Shown here: piece by piece, positions 29,932 through 40,897 of the stretch
Layout of the letters: every line of letters begins with the position of its first letter
Position numbering within the stretch: the stretch's first letter is position 1
Origin: Herbaspirillum aquaticum
Lineage (GTDB): Bacteria > Pseudomonadota > Gammaproteobacteria > Burkholderiales > Burkholderiaceae_D
Length of the DNA: 64,000 nt
Reading direction: 5' to 3'
Assembly (NCBI RefSeq): GCF_002213425.1
Contig: NZ_NJGV01000018.1
Location: 1-64,000, forward strand
Notes under the pieces: model-generated
The model's input: only the letters and a program-made list of their open reading frames with translations
What the model was told of the DNA's origin: nothing
The model's database searches: none
Made by a program: the position numbers and the translations under genes

Positions 29932-30811
29932 GGAGTTCTTTCATCATGCGCTCGACGCCATTGTGCCAGTCCGGCAGGACCAGCCCGAAAGCGGCCTGGA
30001 ACTTGCTGCAGTCCAGGCGGGAATTGAGGGGCCGCGCCGCAGGGGTGGGGTAGGCGCTGGTAGGGATCGGGGTCAACCGGGCCAGTCCGGAAATGCCGCC
30101 CAGTTGTGTGGCCAGGGCGAACACTTGGCGGGCATAGGCGAACCACGTGGTCTGTCCCGAAGCGGCCAGGTGATAAAGACCCTGCCGCTCAGGGTGGGCC
30201 AGGGTCTGGAGGACGGCATGCGCGGTGGCATCGGCCAGCAGTTCGGCGCCGGTGGGAGCTCCTGTCTGGTCGTCGATCACATTGAGCTCGTCGCGCTGGG
30301 CGCCCAGCCGCAGCATGGTCTTGGCAAAGTTGCCGCCACGTGCGGCATAGACCCAGCTGGTACGGAAGATCAAGTGTGCACAGCCGCTGGCAAGGATAGC
30401 CTGCTCGCCTTCAAGCTTGGTCTGGCCGTAGACGTTGAGCGGGCCGGTGGGCTCGTCTTCCTTGCGCGCGTGTTCGCCACTGCCGTCAAATACGTAATCG
30501 GTGGAGTAATGCACCAGCAGCGCGCCACACTGCGCCGCTGCCACTGCCATAGACGCCGGGGCCTGGGCGTTGACCAGATGTGCGCGCTCGGGTTCGGTCT
30601 GCGCCTTGTCCACGGCCGTATAGGCGGCCGCGTTGACCACCACGTCCGGGCGCAGGGTCGCGATGGTCCGGCTGATGCCGGCCAGGTCGGCGAGGTCACC
30701 GCAATATTGCTCGCTGCGGGCGCTCAGGGAGATGAGCTCGCCCAGCGGTGCCAGACTACGCTGCAATTCCCAGCCGAGCTGGCCGTTGCAGCCGAAGAGC
30801 AGGATCTTCAT
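29921..30811 (-). CDS. rmlD: dTDP-4-dehydrorhamnose reductase
   Basis: Last enzyme of dTDP-L-rhamnose synthesis, NADPH-dependent SDR of 296 aa. The nucleotide loop is [13 protein letters not shown], the catalytic segment is [10 protein letters not shown] followed by [10 protein letters not shown] (Tyr-x3-Lys), and PLNVYG is typical of RmlD. The start chosen, ATG at 30811, overlaps the rmlB stop as ATGA; the longer frame to 30844 would add residues with no match to the family. Confidence 0.95.
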   Translation of the reverse strand: MKILLFGCNGQLGWELQRSLAPLGELISLSARSEQYCGDLADLAGISRTIATLRPDVVVNAAAYTAVDKAQTEPERAHLVNAQAPASMAVAAAQCGALLVHYSTDYVFDGSGEHARKEDEPTGPLNVYGQTKLEGEQAILASGCAHLIFRTSWVYAARGGNFAKTMLRLGAQRDELNVIDDQTGAPTGAELLADATAHAVLQTLAHPERQGLYHLAASGQTTWFAYARQVFALATQLGGISGLARLTPIPTSAYPTPAARPLNSRLDCSKFQAAFGLVLPDWHNGVERMMKELHEH

Positions 30812-31875
30812 GTCTGGCGTGCGGCGTAGTTTGTTTCCAGCCATTCACGGTAACTACCGGAACGGACATTGGCTACCCAGTCCTGGTTGGACAGATACCA
30901 TTGAACGGTCTTGCGAATGCCAGTCTCAAAGGTCTCGGCCGGTTTCCAGCCAAGTTCTCGCTCGATCTTGCCGGCATCGATGGCATAACGGCGATCATGG
31001 CCCGGACGATCAGTCACATAGGTGATCTGGCCGGCATAACTCTGCCCGTCCTCACGCGGCCGCAGCTCGTCCAGCAAGGAGCAGACGGTATTGACGATGT
31101 CGATGTTGGCCTTTTCGTTCCAGCCGCCGACGTTGTAGACCTCGCCCGGCAGGCCGGCTTCCAGCACGCGGCGAATGGCACTGCAGTGATCCTTGACGTA
31201 AAGCCAATCGCGGATCTGGCGTCCGTCGCCGTAGACCGGTAGGGACTTGCCATCCAAGGCGTTGACGATCATCAGCGGGATCAGCTTTTCGGGGAAGTGA
31301 TAAGGACCGTAGTTATTGGAGCAATTCGTGGTGAGTACCGGCAGCCCGTAAGTATGGTGATAGGCACGCACCAGATGGTCGCTGGCGGCCTTGGTCGCCG
31401 AATAGGGGCTGTTGGGCTCGTAGCGGTTGGTCTCGGTGAAGGCCGGTGCCTGCGGAGCCAGAGAACCGTAGACTTCGTCGGTGGAAACGTGCAGGAAACG
31501 GAACTCGCCGCGCTCGGTCTCATTGAGCTGGCTCCAGTACTCGCGCACGGATTCGAGCAGGTTGAAGGTGCCCAGCACGTTGGTCTGCACGAACGCATCC
31601 GGGCCATGGATGGAGCGATCCACGTGGCTCTCTGCGGCAAAATTGAGGACGGCGCGCGGTCGGTGCTGCTTGAGCAGATCGGCCACCAGTTGGCGGTCGC
31701 CGATATCCCCCTGCACGAAAATATGCGCCGGGTTCCCCTGCAATGAATCCAGGTTCTGGAGATTGCCGGCATACGTCAGCAAATCGAGATTGACCACGGG
31801 CTCGCCGGTATGGCCGACCCAGTCAACGACAAAATTGGATCCGATGAATCCTGCACCGCCAGTCACTAATATCAT
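30808..31875 (-). CDS. rmlB: dTDP-glucose 4,6-dehydratase
   Basis: Second enzyme of the rhamnose pathway, 355 aa. It has the NAD-binding loop [13 protein letters not shown], the STDEVYGSL segment with the catalytic Asp-Glu, and [15 protein letters not shown] with Tyr-x3-Lys. [10 protein letters not shown] is conserved in the family. The start is placed at 31875, where AGGACA lies just upstream; an in-frame ATG at 31899 is less supported. It is the first gene of rmlBDAC and is divergent from apaH. Confidence 0.95.
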   Translation of the reverse strand: MILVTGGAGFIGSNFVVDWVGHTGEPVVNLDLLTYAGNLQNLDSLQGNPAHIFVQGDIGDRQLVADLLKQHRPRAVLNFAAESHVDRSIHGPDAFVQTNVLGTFNLLESVREYWSQLNETERGEFRFLHVSTDEVYGSLAPQAPAFTETNRYEPNSPYSATKAASDHLVRAYHHTYGLPVLTTNCSNNYGPYHFPEKLIPLMIVNALDGKSLPVYGDGRQIRDWLYVKDHCSAIRRVLEAGLPGEVYNVGGWNEKANIDIVNTVCSLLDELRPREDGQSYAGQITYVTDRPGHDRRYAIDAGKIERELGWKPAETFETGIRKTVQWYLSNQDWVANVRSGSYREWLETNYAARQT

Positions 31876-31929
31876 TGCTGTCCTGGCATGGCTCACCACC
31901 GCTGGTTACCATGCGTAAAGAATGGAAAC

Positions 31930-31944
31930 CGGGTATTTTACCCG
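31930..31944. promoter_or_regulatory. Small palindrome over a candidate rmlB -10
   Basis: CGGGTATTTTACCCG is a six-base inverted repeat around TTT, 55 bp upstream of rmlB. On the minus strand it contains TAAAAT, a possible -10 for rmlB, so a protein bound here would control the rhamnose operon. The matching -35 is poor. Confidence 0.3.
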
Positions 31945-32034
31945 AGCGCACCCGCATTGGATCAGTTCCCGCGGGGTGTTTATGCGCGGCATGACCTATC
32001 CGTCACCCGCCCCCAAGCCCATCAGACATTGCCC

Positions 32035-32850
32035 ATGAGAAATTACATTATCGGAGACCTGCAGGGATGCGCTGCCTCCTTGCAGGATTTGCTGGCGGTG
32101 CTTCCGCCCCATGCATCCGACCGCCTCCTTTTCGCCGGCGACCTCATCAACCGCGGCCCCCACTCCCTGCAAACCCTGCGCACCGTGATGCAGATGGGCG
32201 AGCGCGCCCAGTCGGTGCTGGGCAACCATGACCTGCACCTGCTGGCCGTGGCCTGCGGCATCCGTCCCGCGCACCGCGACGACACCCTCGACGATATCCT
32301 CAACGCCCCCGACCGCGACGAGCTCATCAACTGGCTGCGCCATCGGCCCCTGGCCATCCACGAACAGGGTCACCTGATCGTGCATGCCGGCGTGCTGCCC
32401 CAGTGGGACCTGCAGCAAGCCCTGGCCCTGGCCAGCGAAGTGGAAACCATGCTGCGCAGCGACCGGTGGATGGACTTCCTGCGCCACATGTACGGCAACC
32501 AGCCCGACCGCTGGAGCGACGACCTCGCCGGCCATGATCGGCTGCGCTGCATCATCAATGCCTTCACCCGCCTGCGCTTCTGCCAGGCGGACGGGACGAT
32601 AGATTTTGCGGTGAAGGAAGGCGCGGCAGCTGCGCCGGAAGGACTGATGCCATGGTTCGAGGTGCCAGGGCGCAGGACCGCGGAAGTGACCGTGGTCTTC
32701 GGTCACTGGTCCACGCTGGGGCTGGTGATGCGCCCCAACCTGATCGCCCTCGACACGGGATGTGTCTGGGGCGGCAAGCTCAGCGCGGTGCGACTTGAGG
32801 ATCGGGCGCTGTTCCAGGTGCCGTGTCCGCAGGCGCGGCGGCCGGGCTGA
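32035..32850 (+). CDS. apaH: Symmetrical bis(5'-nucleosyl)-tetraphosphatase (Ap4A hydrolase)
   Basis: Cleaves Ap4A to two ADP in the cytoplasm. The 271-aa protein belongs to the calcineurin-like phosphoesterases: metal ligands lie in [29 protein letters not shown] and a later HAGVLPQW, with FGHWSTLG near the C-terminus. The start ATG at 32035 gives the usual [11 protein letters not shown]. Its last 71 bases overlap the convergent plsC gene. It is divergent from rmlB. Confidence 0.95.
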   Translation: MRNYIIGDLQGCAASLQDLLAVLPPHASDRLLFAGDLINRGPHSLQTLRTVMQMGERAQSVLGNHDLHLLAVACGIRPAHRDDTLDDILNAPDRDELINWLRHRPLAIHEQGHLIVHAGVLPQWDLQQALALASEVETMLRSDRWMDFLRHMYGNQPDRWSDDLAGHDRLRCIINAFTRLRFCQADGTIDFAVKEGAAAAPEGLMPWFEVPGRRTAEVTVVFGHWSTLGLVMRPNLIALDTGCVWGGKLSAVRLEDRALFQVPCPQARRPG

Positions 32851-33580
32851 GCGACTCCAGCGAATACCCCAGTCCGGCGGCAATGACTTCACGGGCGGTG
32901 CGCGCGAGGTCGCGGCGATGCGCGCCCTCCGTGCTGATCAAGGGCAATTGCTTCAGTTCGGCCGTCATCCCCTTGGATTTGAGGATGCTCATGATGCTCT
33001 CGGCGATGGACATGTCGCCGATGAAATCGGCCGCCCCATGCAGCCGGCCTTCTGCATCCACATAACGCAATGCATACGGCTGCACCGGCGCACGGGCGTC
33101 GATGGCCGCCTCGAACAAGTTGGCGTGGAAAGGCAGCAGCGTGCCCTGCGCGGCCGTGGTGCCTTCGGGGAAGAAGGCCACGTGCTCATCCTTCTCGATG
33201 CTTTCCACCAAACCTTTGAAGATGCGCCGCACGTCGCTGGCCTTGCCGCGCGAGATGAAGATGGTGCCGGTCTTGGCGCACAGCCAGCCGATCAGCGGCC
33301 AGCTGCGGATTTCCGACTTGGCCACGAAACGGCAGGGCTGCAGAGAATTGACCACGAAGATGTCCAGCCAGCTCACGTGATTGGACACCAGCAGCGAACG
33401 CGGGATCGGCAGGGGGCTGTCGATCTTGATGGCGATGCCGCAGATGCGCAGCAGCTTGCGCGACCAGCGCCGGATGTGCGCCTGCCGCCCCTGCTCGGAC
33501 GTGAACGGGAACAGGAAGGCACAGACCGCCATGCCCTTGAAGAGATGCGCGATCAGGCGCAGCAAACGGAAAACGAACAT
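32780..33580 (-). CDS. plsC: 1-acyl-sn-glycerol-3-phosphate acyltransferase (PlsC family)
   Basis: Lysophosphatidic acid acyltransferase-type enzyme of 266 aa at the inner membrane. The catalytic HX4D is NHVSWLD (His68, Asp73) and the glycerophosphate-binding motif is FFPEGTT. One N-terminal hydrophobic segment (about 8-27). The start is the ATG at 33580 ([10 protein letters not shown]); the longer frame reads through the upstream repeat region. The C-terminal 24 residues are Ala/Pro-rich low complexity and are encoded opposite the 3' end of apaH, so they may be a late extension. Confidence 0.9.
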   Translation of the reverse strand: MFVFRLLRLIAHLFKGMAVCAFLFPFTSEQGRQAHIRRWSRKLLRICGIAIKIDSPLPIPRSLLVSNHVSWLDIFVVNSLQPCRFVAKSEIRSWPLIGWLCAKTGTIFISRGKASDVRRIFKGLVESIEKDEHVAFFPEGTTAAQGTLLPFHANLFEAAIDARAPVQPYALRYVDAEGRLHGAADFIGDMSIAESIMSILKSKGMTAELKQLPLISTEGAHRRDLARTAREVIAAGLGYSLESLSPAAAPADTAPGTAPDPQVAPR

Positions 33581-33633
33581 GGCGTATTCGGGTCTTGATG
33601 AGGTCGTGATCGAATCGTTGCGACGAAAAACCG

Positions 33634-33683
33634 CTTGATCGAAAATCAAGATCGAAGTTGCCCGCAGTCAAGCTTCGATCAAG
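33634..33683. repeat. Nested inverted repeats upstream of plsC
   Basis: CTTGATCGAA (33634-33643) is repeated inverted as TTCGATCAAG (33674-33683), and inside it GATCGAAG (33650-33657) pairs with CTTCGATC (33673-33680). Several further TCAAG/CTTGA copies occur in 33590-33710. The region separates the pseudo-dihydroorotase stop from the plsC start. It could end pyrimidine operon transcription or bind a regulator. Confidence 0.6.
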
Positions 33684-33716
33684 AAGAAATCAAACTGAAA
33701 ATCAAGCGAAAAGTGT

Positions 33717-35003
33717 TCAGCGCTCGAACGCAATATGGCCGGACACGATGGTCGCCTTGACCACGCCCGGCAGCTCATACCCCAGGAACGGGGTGTGCTT
33801 GCCCTGGCTGGCCAATGCCGAACCCTGCACCTTCCACAAGGTGTTGGGATCGAACAGGCACAGGTCGGCCACGCTGCCCACGGCCAGGTTGCCGGCCTTC
33901 AGGCCCGCCACCTTGGCGGCGCGGTGCGTCACCTTGGAGATCGCCTTGGACAGCACTTCCTTGCCCTCGCCTTCCGTCTCCAGCGCCCACTTCAGCGACA
34001 GCGACAGCAGCAGTTCCAGCCCGGTAGCACCCGGCGAGGCTTCGCCGAAGGGCAGCAGCTTCTCGTCGTCATCGACCGGGGTATGGTCCGAGCAGACGGC
34101 GTCGATGGTGCCATCGAGCAAGGCCGTGCGGATCGCTTCACGGTCACGCTGCGAGCGCAGCGGCGGCGTCATGCGCGCATTGGAATCGAAGAAGCCGATG
34201 TCCAGGTCACACAGGTGGATGTGGTGCACACCCACGTCGCAGGTCACCGGCAGGCCTTCGCTCTTGGCCTGGCGCACCAGTTCCAGCCCGGCGGCAGAGG
34301 ACATGCGGCACAGGTGGACGCGGGCACCGGTGGCGCGCATCAGTTCAAACAGGGTGTAAAGCGCAATGGTCTCCGACATCACCGGCACGCCCGACAAACC
34401 CAGGCGCGAAGCGGCCGGGCCGCTGTGGGCGATGCCGGTGCGGCCCAGGTGCGGGTCCTGCGGGCGCAGCCAGACGGTGTAGTTGAAGGTCTTGGCGTAT
34501 TGCAGGGCCGACAGCAGCACGGTGGTATCGGTAATCGGCTCTTCGGCTTGCGAGAAGCCGATGCAGCCCGCTTCGGTCAGCTCGGCCATTTCGGTCAGGG
34601 CTTTGCCCTTCAAGCCTGCGGTGAGCGCGCCCAGCGGATAGACGTGGGCCTGGTTCAGCGAACGGGCGCGGTGCTTGAGCATTTCCACCAGGCCGGGCTC
34701 GTCCAGCACCGGGTCGGTATCGGGCGGGCAGACCAGGCTGGTCACGCCGCCCTGGATGGCGGCCTGCATTTCGGACTCCAGCGTGGCCTTGTATTCGTAG
34801 CCGGGCTCGCGCAGGCGGGCCGACAGGTCCACCAGGCCGGGGGCCACGATCAGTCCGGTGGCGTCGATGGTCTTGTTGGCCACGAAGTCGGCCGGAGCCT
34901 GGCCGACACCGACGATCTTGCCGGCGGCCACATACACATCCTGCTGGGCATCGATGCCGTTGGCCGGGTCGATCAGGCGGCCGTTCTTGATATGCAGTTT
35001 CAT
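33717..35003 (-). CDS. pyrX: Dihydroorotase-like protein, probably catalytically inactive (PyrX/PyrC')
   Basis: A 428-aa amidohydrolase-fold protein of the type I dihydroorotase family. The metal-binding HxH of active enzymes is missing: the sequence reads VDLSARLREPG where DxHxHxREPG is expected. A further ligand His is also replaced in HLCRMSSAAG. The late Asp remains in SDHTPVD. This matches the non-catalytic PyrC' of pseudomonads, which forms a scaffold with aspartate transcarbamoylase. Its position directly after pyrB fits that role, and a working PyrC should be elsewhere in the genome. The start is the ATG giving MKLHIKNGRLIDP. Confidence 0.88.
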   Translation of the reverse strand: MKLHIKNGRLIDPANGIDAQQDVYVAAGKIVGVGQAPADFVANKTIDATGLIVAPGLVDLSARLREPGYEYKATLESEMQAAIQGGVTSLVCPPDTDPVLDEPGLVEMLKHRARSLNQAHVYPLGALTAGLKGKALTEMAELTEAGCIGFSQAEEPITDTTVLLSALQYAKTFNYTVWLRPQDPHLGRTGIAHSGPAASRLGLSGVPVMSETIALYTLFELMRATGARVHLCRMSSAAGLELVRQAKSEGLPVTCDVGVHHIHLCDLDIGFFDSNARMTPPLRSQRDREAIRTALLDGTIDAVCSDHTPVDDDEKLLPFGEASPGATGLELLLSLSLKWALETEGEGKEVLSKAISKVTHRAAKVAGLKAGNLAVGSVADLCLFDPNTLWKVQGSALASQGKHTPFLGYELPGVVKATIVSGHIAFER

Positions 35004-35065
35004 CAGTTCTTGTCTTCTTAACGGATCGTTCAAAACGTCGCGGTGATGGTCGTCGTCACCCGGGT

Positions 35066-36017
35066 TCAATTGCCAGCCACGATGCTCATGACCGCCATGC
35101 GCACGGCGATGCCGAAGGTCACCTGCGGCAGGATCACGGCTTGCGCGCCATCGGCCACGGCCGAGTCGATCTCCACGCCGCGGTTCATCGGGCCAGGATG
35201 CATGACGATGGCATCCGGCTTGGCCAGGGCCAGGCGTTCCGGGGTCAGGCCGTAGCTCTTGAAGAACTCTTGCGCCGAGGGCAGCAAGGCACCGCTCATG
35301 CGCTCGTTCTGCAGGCGCAGCATGATGATGACGTCCACATCCTTCAAGCCCTCTTCCATGTTGTGGAAGACGCGTACGCCCATCTGCTCCAGCCCGCTGG
35401 GCAGCAAGGTACGCGGACCGATGGCGCGCACTTCCGGCACGCCCAGGGTGGTCAGCGCGTGAATATCCGAGCGCGCCACGCGGCTGTGCAGGATGTCGCC
35501 CACGATGGCCACGCGCAGGTTGGTGAAATCCTTCTTGTAGTGGCGGATGGTGTACATGTCCAAGAGACCCTGGGTCGGGTGCGCGTGGCGGCCGTCACCG
35601 GCGTTGACCACGTGGACGTGCGACTGCTTGGTATCGATCAGGTGCTTGGCGATCAGGAAAGGGGCCCCCGATTGCGCATGGCGCACCACGAACATGTCGG
35701 CGTGCATGGCCGCCAGGTTGTCGATGGTGTCCAGGAGCGACTCGCCCTTGCTGGTGCTGGAAGCCTGGATGTTGAGGTTGATCACGTCCGCCGAGAGACG
35801 CTTGGAGGCGATCTCGAAGGTGGTGCGGGTGCGCGTGGAATTCTCGAAGAACAGGTTGAAGACGCTCTTGCCGCGCATCAGCGGCACCTTCTTGACTTCG
35901 CGGTCGCCGATGCTGACGAAGGACGACGCGGTATCGAGGATGTGCGTCAAGATCGAGCGCGGCAGGCCCTCGATGGTCAGCAGGTGTTGCAGTTCACCGT
36001 TTTTGTTGAGTTGGGGA

Positions 36018-36025
<8 letters not shown>
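35066..36025 (-). CDS. pyrB: Aspartate carbamoyltransferase catalytic subunit
   Basis: Joins carbamoyl phosphate and aspartate in pyrimidine synthesis. The 319-aa protein has the carbamoyl phosphate loop [24 protein letters not shown], and [10 protein letters not shown]. The start ATG lies eight bases inside the end of pyrR, so the two are coupled. No pyrI regulatory gene follows; instead the inactive dihydroorotase does, as in class A ATCases of other proteobacteria. Confidence 0.96.
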
Positions 36026-36526
<501 letters not shown>

Positions 36527-36530
<4 letters not shown>

Positions 36531-36913
36531 GAATGTGCGTCGTCAAAGTATTGCTGCAAAATGATGGCGGCCGCCTGGTCGTCGATCTGTTCGCCGCGCT
36601 GGTGCTGGATGACCGCCGAACTGTAGCGTTCATCCACCAGCGTGACCTCAATCCCGTAGCGGCCGTGCAACTGGTTGGCAAAGCGGCGGCAGCGCACGCT
36701 CATCTCGTGCTCGGCACCGTCCGGATGCAGGGGCAGGCCGACCACGCAGCGTGCTGGTTGCCACTCCGCGATCAGGCGCGCAATGGCTGCGAACTTGCCG
36801 TCATTGGTCGCTTCGCTGATCACCGCCAGCGGCTGCGCCTGCTTCAGGCCCGTATTGCCCACGGCCACGCCGATGCGCTTCAAGCCAAAGTCGAAGGCCA
36901 GGATGGTATCCAA
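36527..36913 (-). CDS. ruvX: Holliday junction resolvase-like nuclease (YqgF/RuvX)
   Basis: RNase H-fold protein of 128 aa implicated in processing of pre-16S rRNA 5' ends and possibly recombination. The fold opens with LAFDFGLKRIGVAVGN (first acidic residue Asp), has VDERYSS with the catalytic-type Glu, and ends with DDQAAAIILQQYFD carrying the last Asp. It lies between yqgE and pyrR, an order widely conserved in Burkholderiales. Confidence 0.93.
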
Positions 36914-36927
36914 ACGTCCCCGCTCCC

Positions 36928-37686
36928 TCAGGCCCGGCCGGCGTCGCCGGAGAGCATCACCGGATCGATGCCCAAGAGGGCCAGTGCCGCCGTGAAGCGT
37001 TGCTCCACCGGCAACTCAAAAATGATGGCCGGATCAGCCTTGACGGTGAGCCAGCCATTGCGGCCGATCTCGCCTTCCAGCTGGCCCGGGCTCCAGCCCG
37101 AGCAACCCAGCGTGACCAGCACGCGCTCGGGGCCATCGCCGTGGGCCACCGCTTCGAGCACGTCCTTGGAGGTCGTCAGCGCGACATCATCGGTGACCTG
37201 CAGGGTCGAGGAATATTTTTCCGAGCTCGAATGCAGCACGAAGCCCCGCTCCACCTGCACCGGGCCGCCGAACATGACCGGGCGGCGATATAGCTCGGGC
37301 ATGGCATCGGGGGTGTCGGGCTGGATCTCGAGCTTGAGGTTGATGCGGTCAAACAGCACATCCATGGTCATGTCGGTGGGCTTGTTGATGACCACGCCCA
37401 GCGCGCCGTTGTGGTTGTGCTCGCAGAGATAGACCACGGTGCCGCCGAAGATCGGGTCCAGCATGGACGGCATGGCGATGAGGAAATGATTGGTCAGGTC
37501 CAGTTCCAGCGGGGGACGGACCTCGTCAGCGGCATCCCCGCCCTCGGCCTGGCCGCCGGCATCGGAGGCGGCAGCGTGGCGTACAGGGGCGTCGGAATGG
37601 AATGGGTCGAAAGCGCCAAAGGAATCCACGGATTCGTCGAAATCCTCGGCTGAGAAACTGAAGGGAGAATTGCGTCTCTTGATCAT
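36928..37686 (-). CDS. yqgE: YqgE/AlgH family protein with N-terminal extension
   Basis: DUF179 protein of unknown biochemical role. The conserved core starts at about residue 65 with LTNHFLIAMPSMLDPIFGGT and continues with YLCEHNHNGALGVVINKP and LGCSGWSPGQLEGE. It is 252 aa long against about 185-190 in E. coli, because of an acidic, Asp/Ser-rich N-terminal stretch of some 60 residues. No alternative ATG or GTG is found just before the core, so the extension is probably real. First gene of the ruvX-pyrR-pyrB run. Confidence 0.88.
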   Translation of the reverse strand: MIKRRNSPFSFSAEDFDESVDSFGAFDPFHSDAPVRHAAASDAGGQAEGGDAADEVRPPLELDLTNHFLIAMPSMLDPIFGGTVVYLCEHNHNGALGVVINKPTDMTMDVLFDRINLKLEIQPDTPDAMPELYRRPVMFGGPVQVERGFVLHSSSEKYSSTLQVTDDVALTTSKDVLEAVAHGDGPERVLVTLGCSGWSPGQLEGEIGRNGWLTVKADPAIIFELPVEQRFTAALALLGIDPVMLSGDAGRA

Positions 37687-37741
37687 CCCGGCATTTTAGC
37701 AGTTTTGGCCGGGATCCCATGTGGCTCGTGGGGCAGCGCGC

Positions 37742-37771
37742 GCAAAGCCGGCCGCATGCAGCCGGCTTTGC
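37742..37771 (-). terminator. Hairpin after the aminohydrolase operon
   Basis: An 11-bp perfect stem (GCAAAGCCGGC with GCCGGCTTTGC) around an eight-base loop begins five bases beyond the stop of the gene at 37777. The T-run after it is short, so it may be a weak or Rho-assisted terminator. It also lies 56 bases upstream of yqgE. Confidence 0.55.
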
Positions 37772-37776
37772 AGCCA

Positions 37777-39192
37777 TCAATTGCCCTCAAGCATCTTTTT
37801 CACGGCCTGCCTCGCCTGCGCACCGAGTTCGGCCAGATCCACGCCGGGGATGGCGTCATCGCGAACCACGGCACGGCCCCCGACCCACATTGCCTTCAGG
37901 AAAGGCCGGCCACCCGAGGCCACGGGGCCGATGGCCGGATCATGCAGGCCGAAGTAGCGCGGATCGTCCAGCCGGTACAAGGCGATGTCAGCTTGCTGAC
38001 CCACCTGCAATCCCTGCAGTCCATCCAGGCCAAGCACCCGGGCGCCACCGGTACTGCCCCAGCGCACCACATCCTCCACCGTCGCTTCATCGGCACCGCC
38101 TTCGAAGGCCCCGCCCCGGAATGTGGGGGTGGCTTCCTGACCGCGCCGGGCGCGCTGCATCAGCCAGGCGGCGTGCGTTTCCGAGATCATGTCGGCGGCC
38201 TCGTTGGAGGCCGCGCCGTCAACACCGATGGATACCGGCACGCCCGCCGCCTCCAGTGCCCGGATCGGGGCGATGCCACTGCCCAGGCGACCGTTGCTTT
38301 GCGGGCAATGGGCGATGCCCGTTCCGGTACTTCCCAGCAAGGCAATTTCCTCTGCATCGAGCTTGACCAGGTGGGCAAACCACACGTCCGGCCCCAGCCA
38401 GCCGATGCGCTCGCAGAACTCCACAGGCCGGCATCCATGCATGGCATGCGCGCTGTCCTGGTAGCCGACCGTCTCCGAGAGATGGCTGTGCAGCCGCAAA
38501 CCCAGCTCCCGCGCGGCATCGGCAATGGTGCGCATTTCCTCCGGGGCGGCCGAATAGAGGGGCGTGGTCGGTGCCATCACCACGCGCCGCATCGAAGCGG
38601 GCGCGGGATCATGGAAGCGCTTGGCCAGGCGCTGCATGTCGCGCAGGAAAGCATCGAGCGTCTCCGGCCGCAGCGCACTGGGCAACTCCGCCTCCAGCTG
38701 CCGCGTGCGGGTGGCGGTGCCCCGGCACAGCACGAAGCGCAGGCCCAGCTTTTCCGCTTCCTCGAACAGGATCTCCGAGGTATCGAAAGGCATGCCGGGG
38801 TAATACAGGTAGTTGTGATCGGCAATCGTGCCGCAGCCCGAGCGCATCAGTTCGACCATGCCGATGCGCGCAGCCAGGCGGAACAACCCGGCATCGAACT
38901 TGGCGCGATAGCGATAAGGCGTGGCCGCCAGCCAGGGCGTGAGCGTGGCATTGATGCCCAGCGGGTCACCCTTCAGCAGCGACTGGAACAGGTGATGATG
39001 GGTATTGACCCAGGCCGGATAGGCCACGCAATCGCCGGCATCGATCACGCTTTCACCGGGCAGTGCGTCGAGCTTTCCGATGGCGGCAATCACGCCGTCG
39101 GCCACGCGGATGTCAGGACCGGCGTGGCGCGCGGCCTCGCCGGGCAGGCCGGTGAGGATGGCCTGCAAGTTGCGGATCAAAAAAGTGTTCAT
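37777..39192 (-). CDS. Amidohydrolase family deaminase (8-oxoguanine deaminase/AtzB-like)
   Basis: A 471-aa cytosolic metal-dependent hydrolase. The metal site opens with WVNTHHHLFQ (His65-67), continues with LHSHLSET and a His in DVWFAHLVKLD, and closes with the Asp in GVDGAASNE. The pattern fits 8-oxoguanine, guanine or hydroxy-s-triazine deaminases, which remove an amino or N-alkylamino group from a purine-like ring. It is the last gene of a minus-strand operon with an ABC importer and two oxygenases, so the substrate is likely imported and oxidised. GGAG lies upstream of the chosen ATG. Exact substrate not known. Confidence 0.78.
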   Translation of the reverse strand: MNTFLIRNLQAILTGLPGEAARHAGPDIRVADGVIAAIGKLDALPGESVIDAGDCVAYPAWVNTHHHLFQSLLKGDPLGINATLTPWLAATPYRYRAKFDAGLFRLAARIGMVELMRSGCGTIADHNYLYYPGMPFDTSEILFEEAEKLGLRFVLCRGTATRTRQLEAELPSALRPETLDAFLRDMQRLAKRFHDPAPASMRRVVMAPTTPLYSAAPEEMRTIADAARELGLRLHSHLSETVGYQDSAHAMHGCRPVEFCERIGWLGPDVWFAHLVKLDAEEIALLGSTGTGIAHCPQSNGRLGSGIAPIRALEAAGVPVSIGVDGAASNEAADMISETHAAWLMQRARRGQEATPTFRGGAFEGGADEATVEDVVRWGSTGGARVLGLDGLQGLQVGQQADIALYRLDDPRYFGLHDPAIGPVASGGRPFLKAMWVGGRAVVRDDAIPGVDLAELGAQARQAVKKMLEGN

Positions 39193-39220
39193 GGCGTGTC
39201 GGCTCCGTGGAAGGTCGTCA

Positions 39221-40007
39221 TCATGCCATCTCGCTCTCATGCCATCCGGCCAGCATGGCGCGCGAGAGCGCACTCATCAGCCAGAACAGCAGGATGCCGG
39301 TCAACGTGATGAGCAGCAGGGCCGCAAACAGACGTGGAATGTTGAGCTGGAAACCCGCCTGCAGGATCTGGTAGGCCAGCCCCGATCCGGTGCCACCGGT
39401 GCCGGCCACGAACTCGGCCACCACCGCCCCGATCAGCGCCAGCCCGCTTGAAATACGCAGGCCACCGAAGAAATACGGCAAGGCGCTGGGGATGCGCAGG
39501 CGGCGCAAGGTCTGCCAGCGCGTGGCCTTGTTGAGCCGGAACAGGTTGAGCAGGCCCGGATTGACGCTGCGCAGTCCCAGGGTGGTGTTGGAGATGATGG
39601 GAAAGAGCGCCATGATGGTCGCGCATACGGTCAGCGCAGCCGTGGTGTCCTTGACCCAGATGATGATGAGCGGGGCGATGGCGACGATGGGCGTGACCTG
39701 CAGGATGATCGCGTAAGGAAACAGACTGACCTCGATGAAGCGGCTCTGCACGAACACGAAGGCAATGGCCACCCCCAGGATCACCGCCAGCACGAAGGCC
39801 AGGAAAGTGATCTTCAGCGTCACCAGCAGCGACTCCATCAGCATGCCCCAATCAGCCACCAGGGTCTTGGCGATCAGCGCGGGCGTGGGCACCAGGTAAG
39901 GCGGCACCTCCAGCAGGGTGCAGACGATCTGCCACATCAGCAGCAAGGCGATGCCAATGGACAGGGGCGCTACCACGCGCCAGAACCCGGGACGATTGAC
40001 CAGCGGA

Positions 40008-40024
<17 letters not shown>
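39221..40024 (-). CDS. ABC transporter permease (nitrate/taurine/NMT1 type)
   Basis: Inner-membrane permease of 267 aa with about six hydrophobic segments, of the SsuC/TauC/ThiX family. The EAA-like loop is RRLRIPSALPYFFGGLRISSGLALIG. It should form an importer with the ATPase at 40008 and the binding protein at 43100. The ATG at 40024 has AAGGAG seven bases upstream and lies within the end of the ATPase gene (17-bp overlap). The longer upstream frame is not coding. Confidence 0.9.
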
Positions 40025-40880
<856 letters not shown>

Positions 40881-40897
40881 GGGATCTCCTGGCGGGT

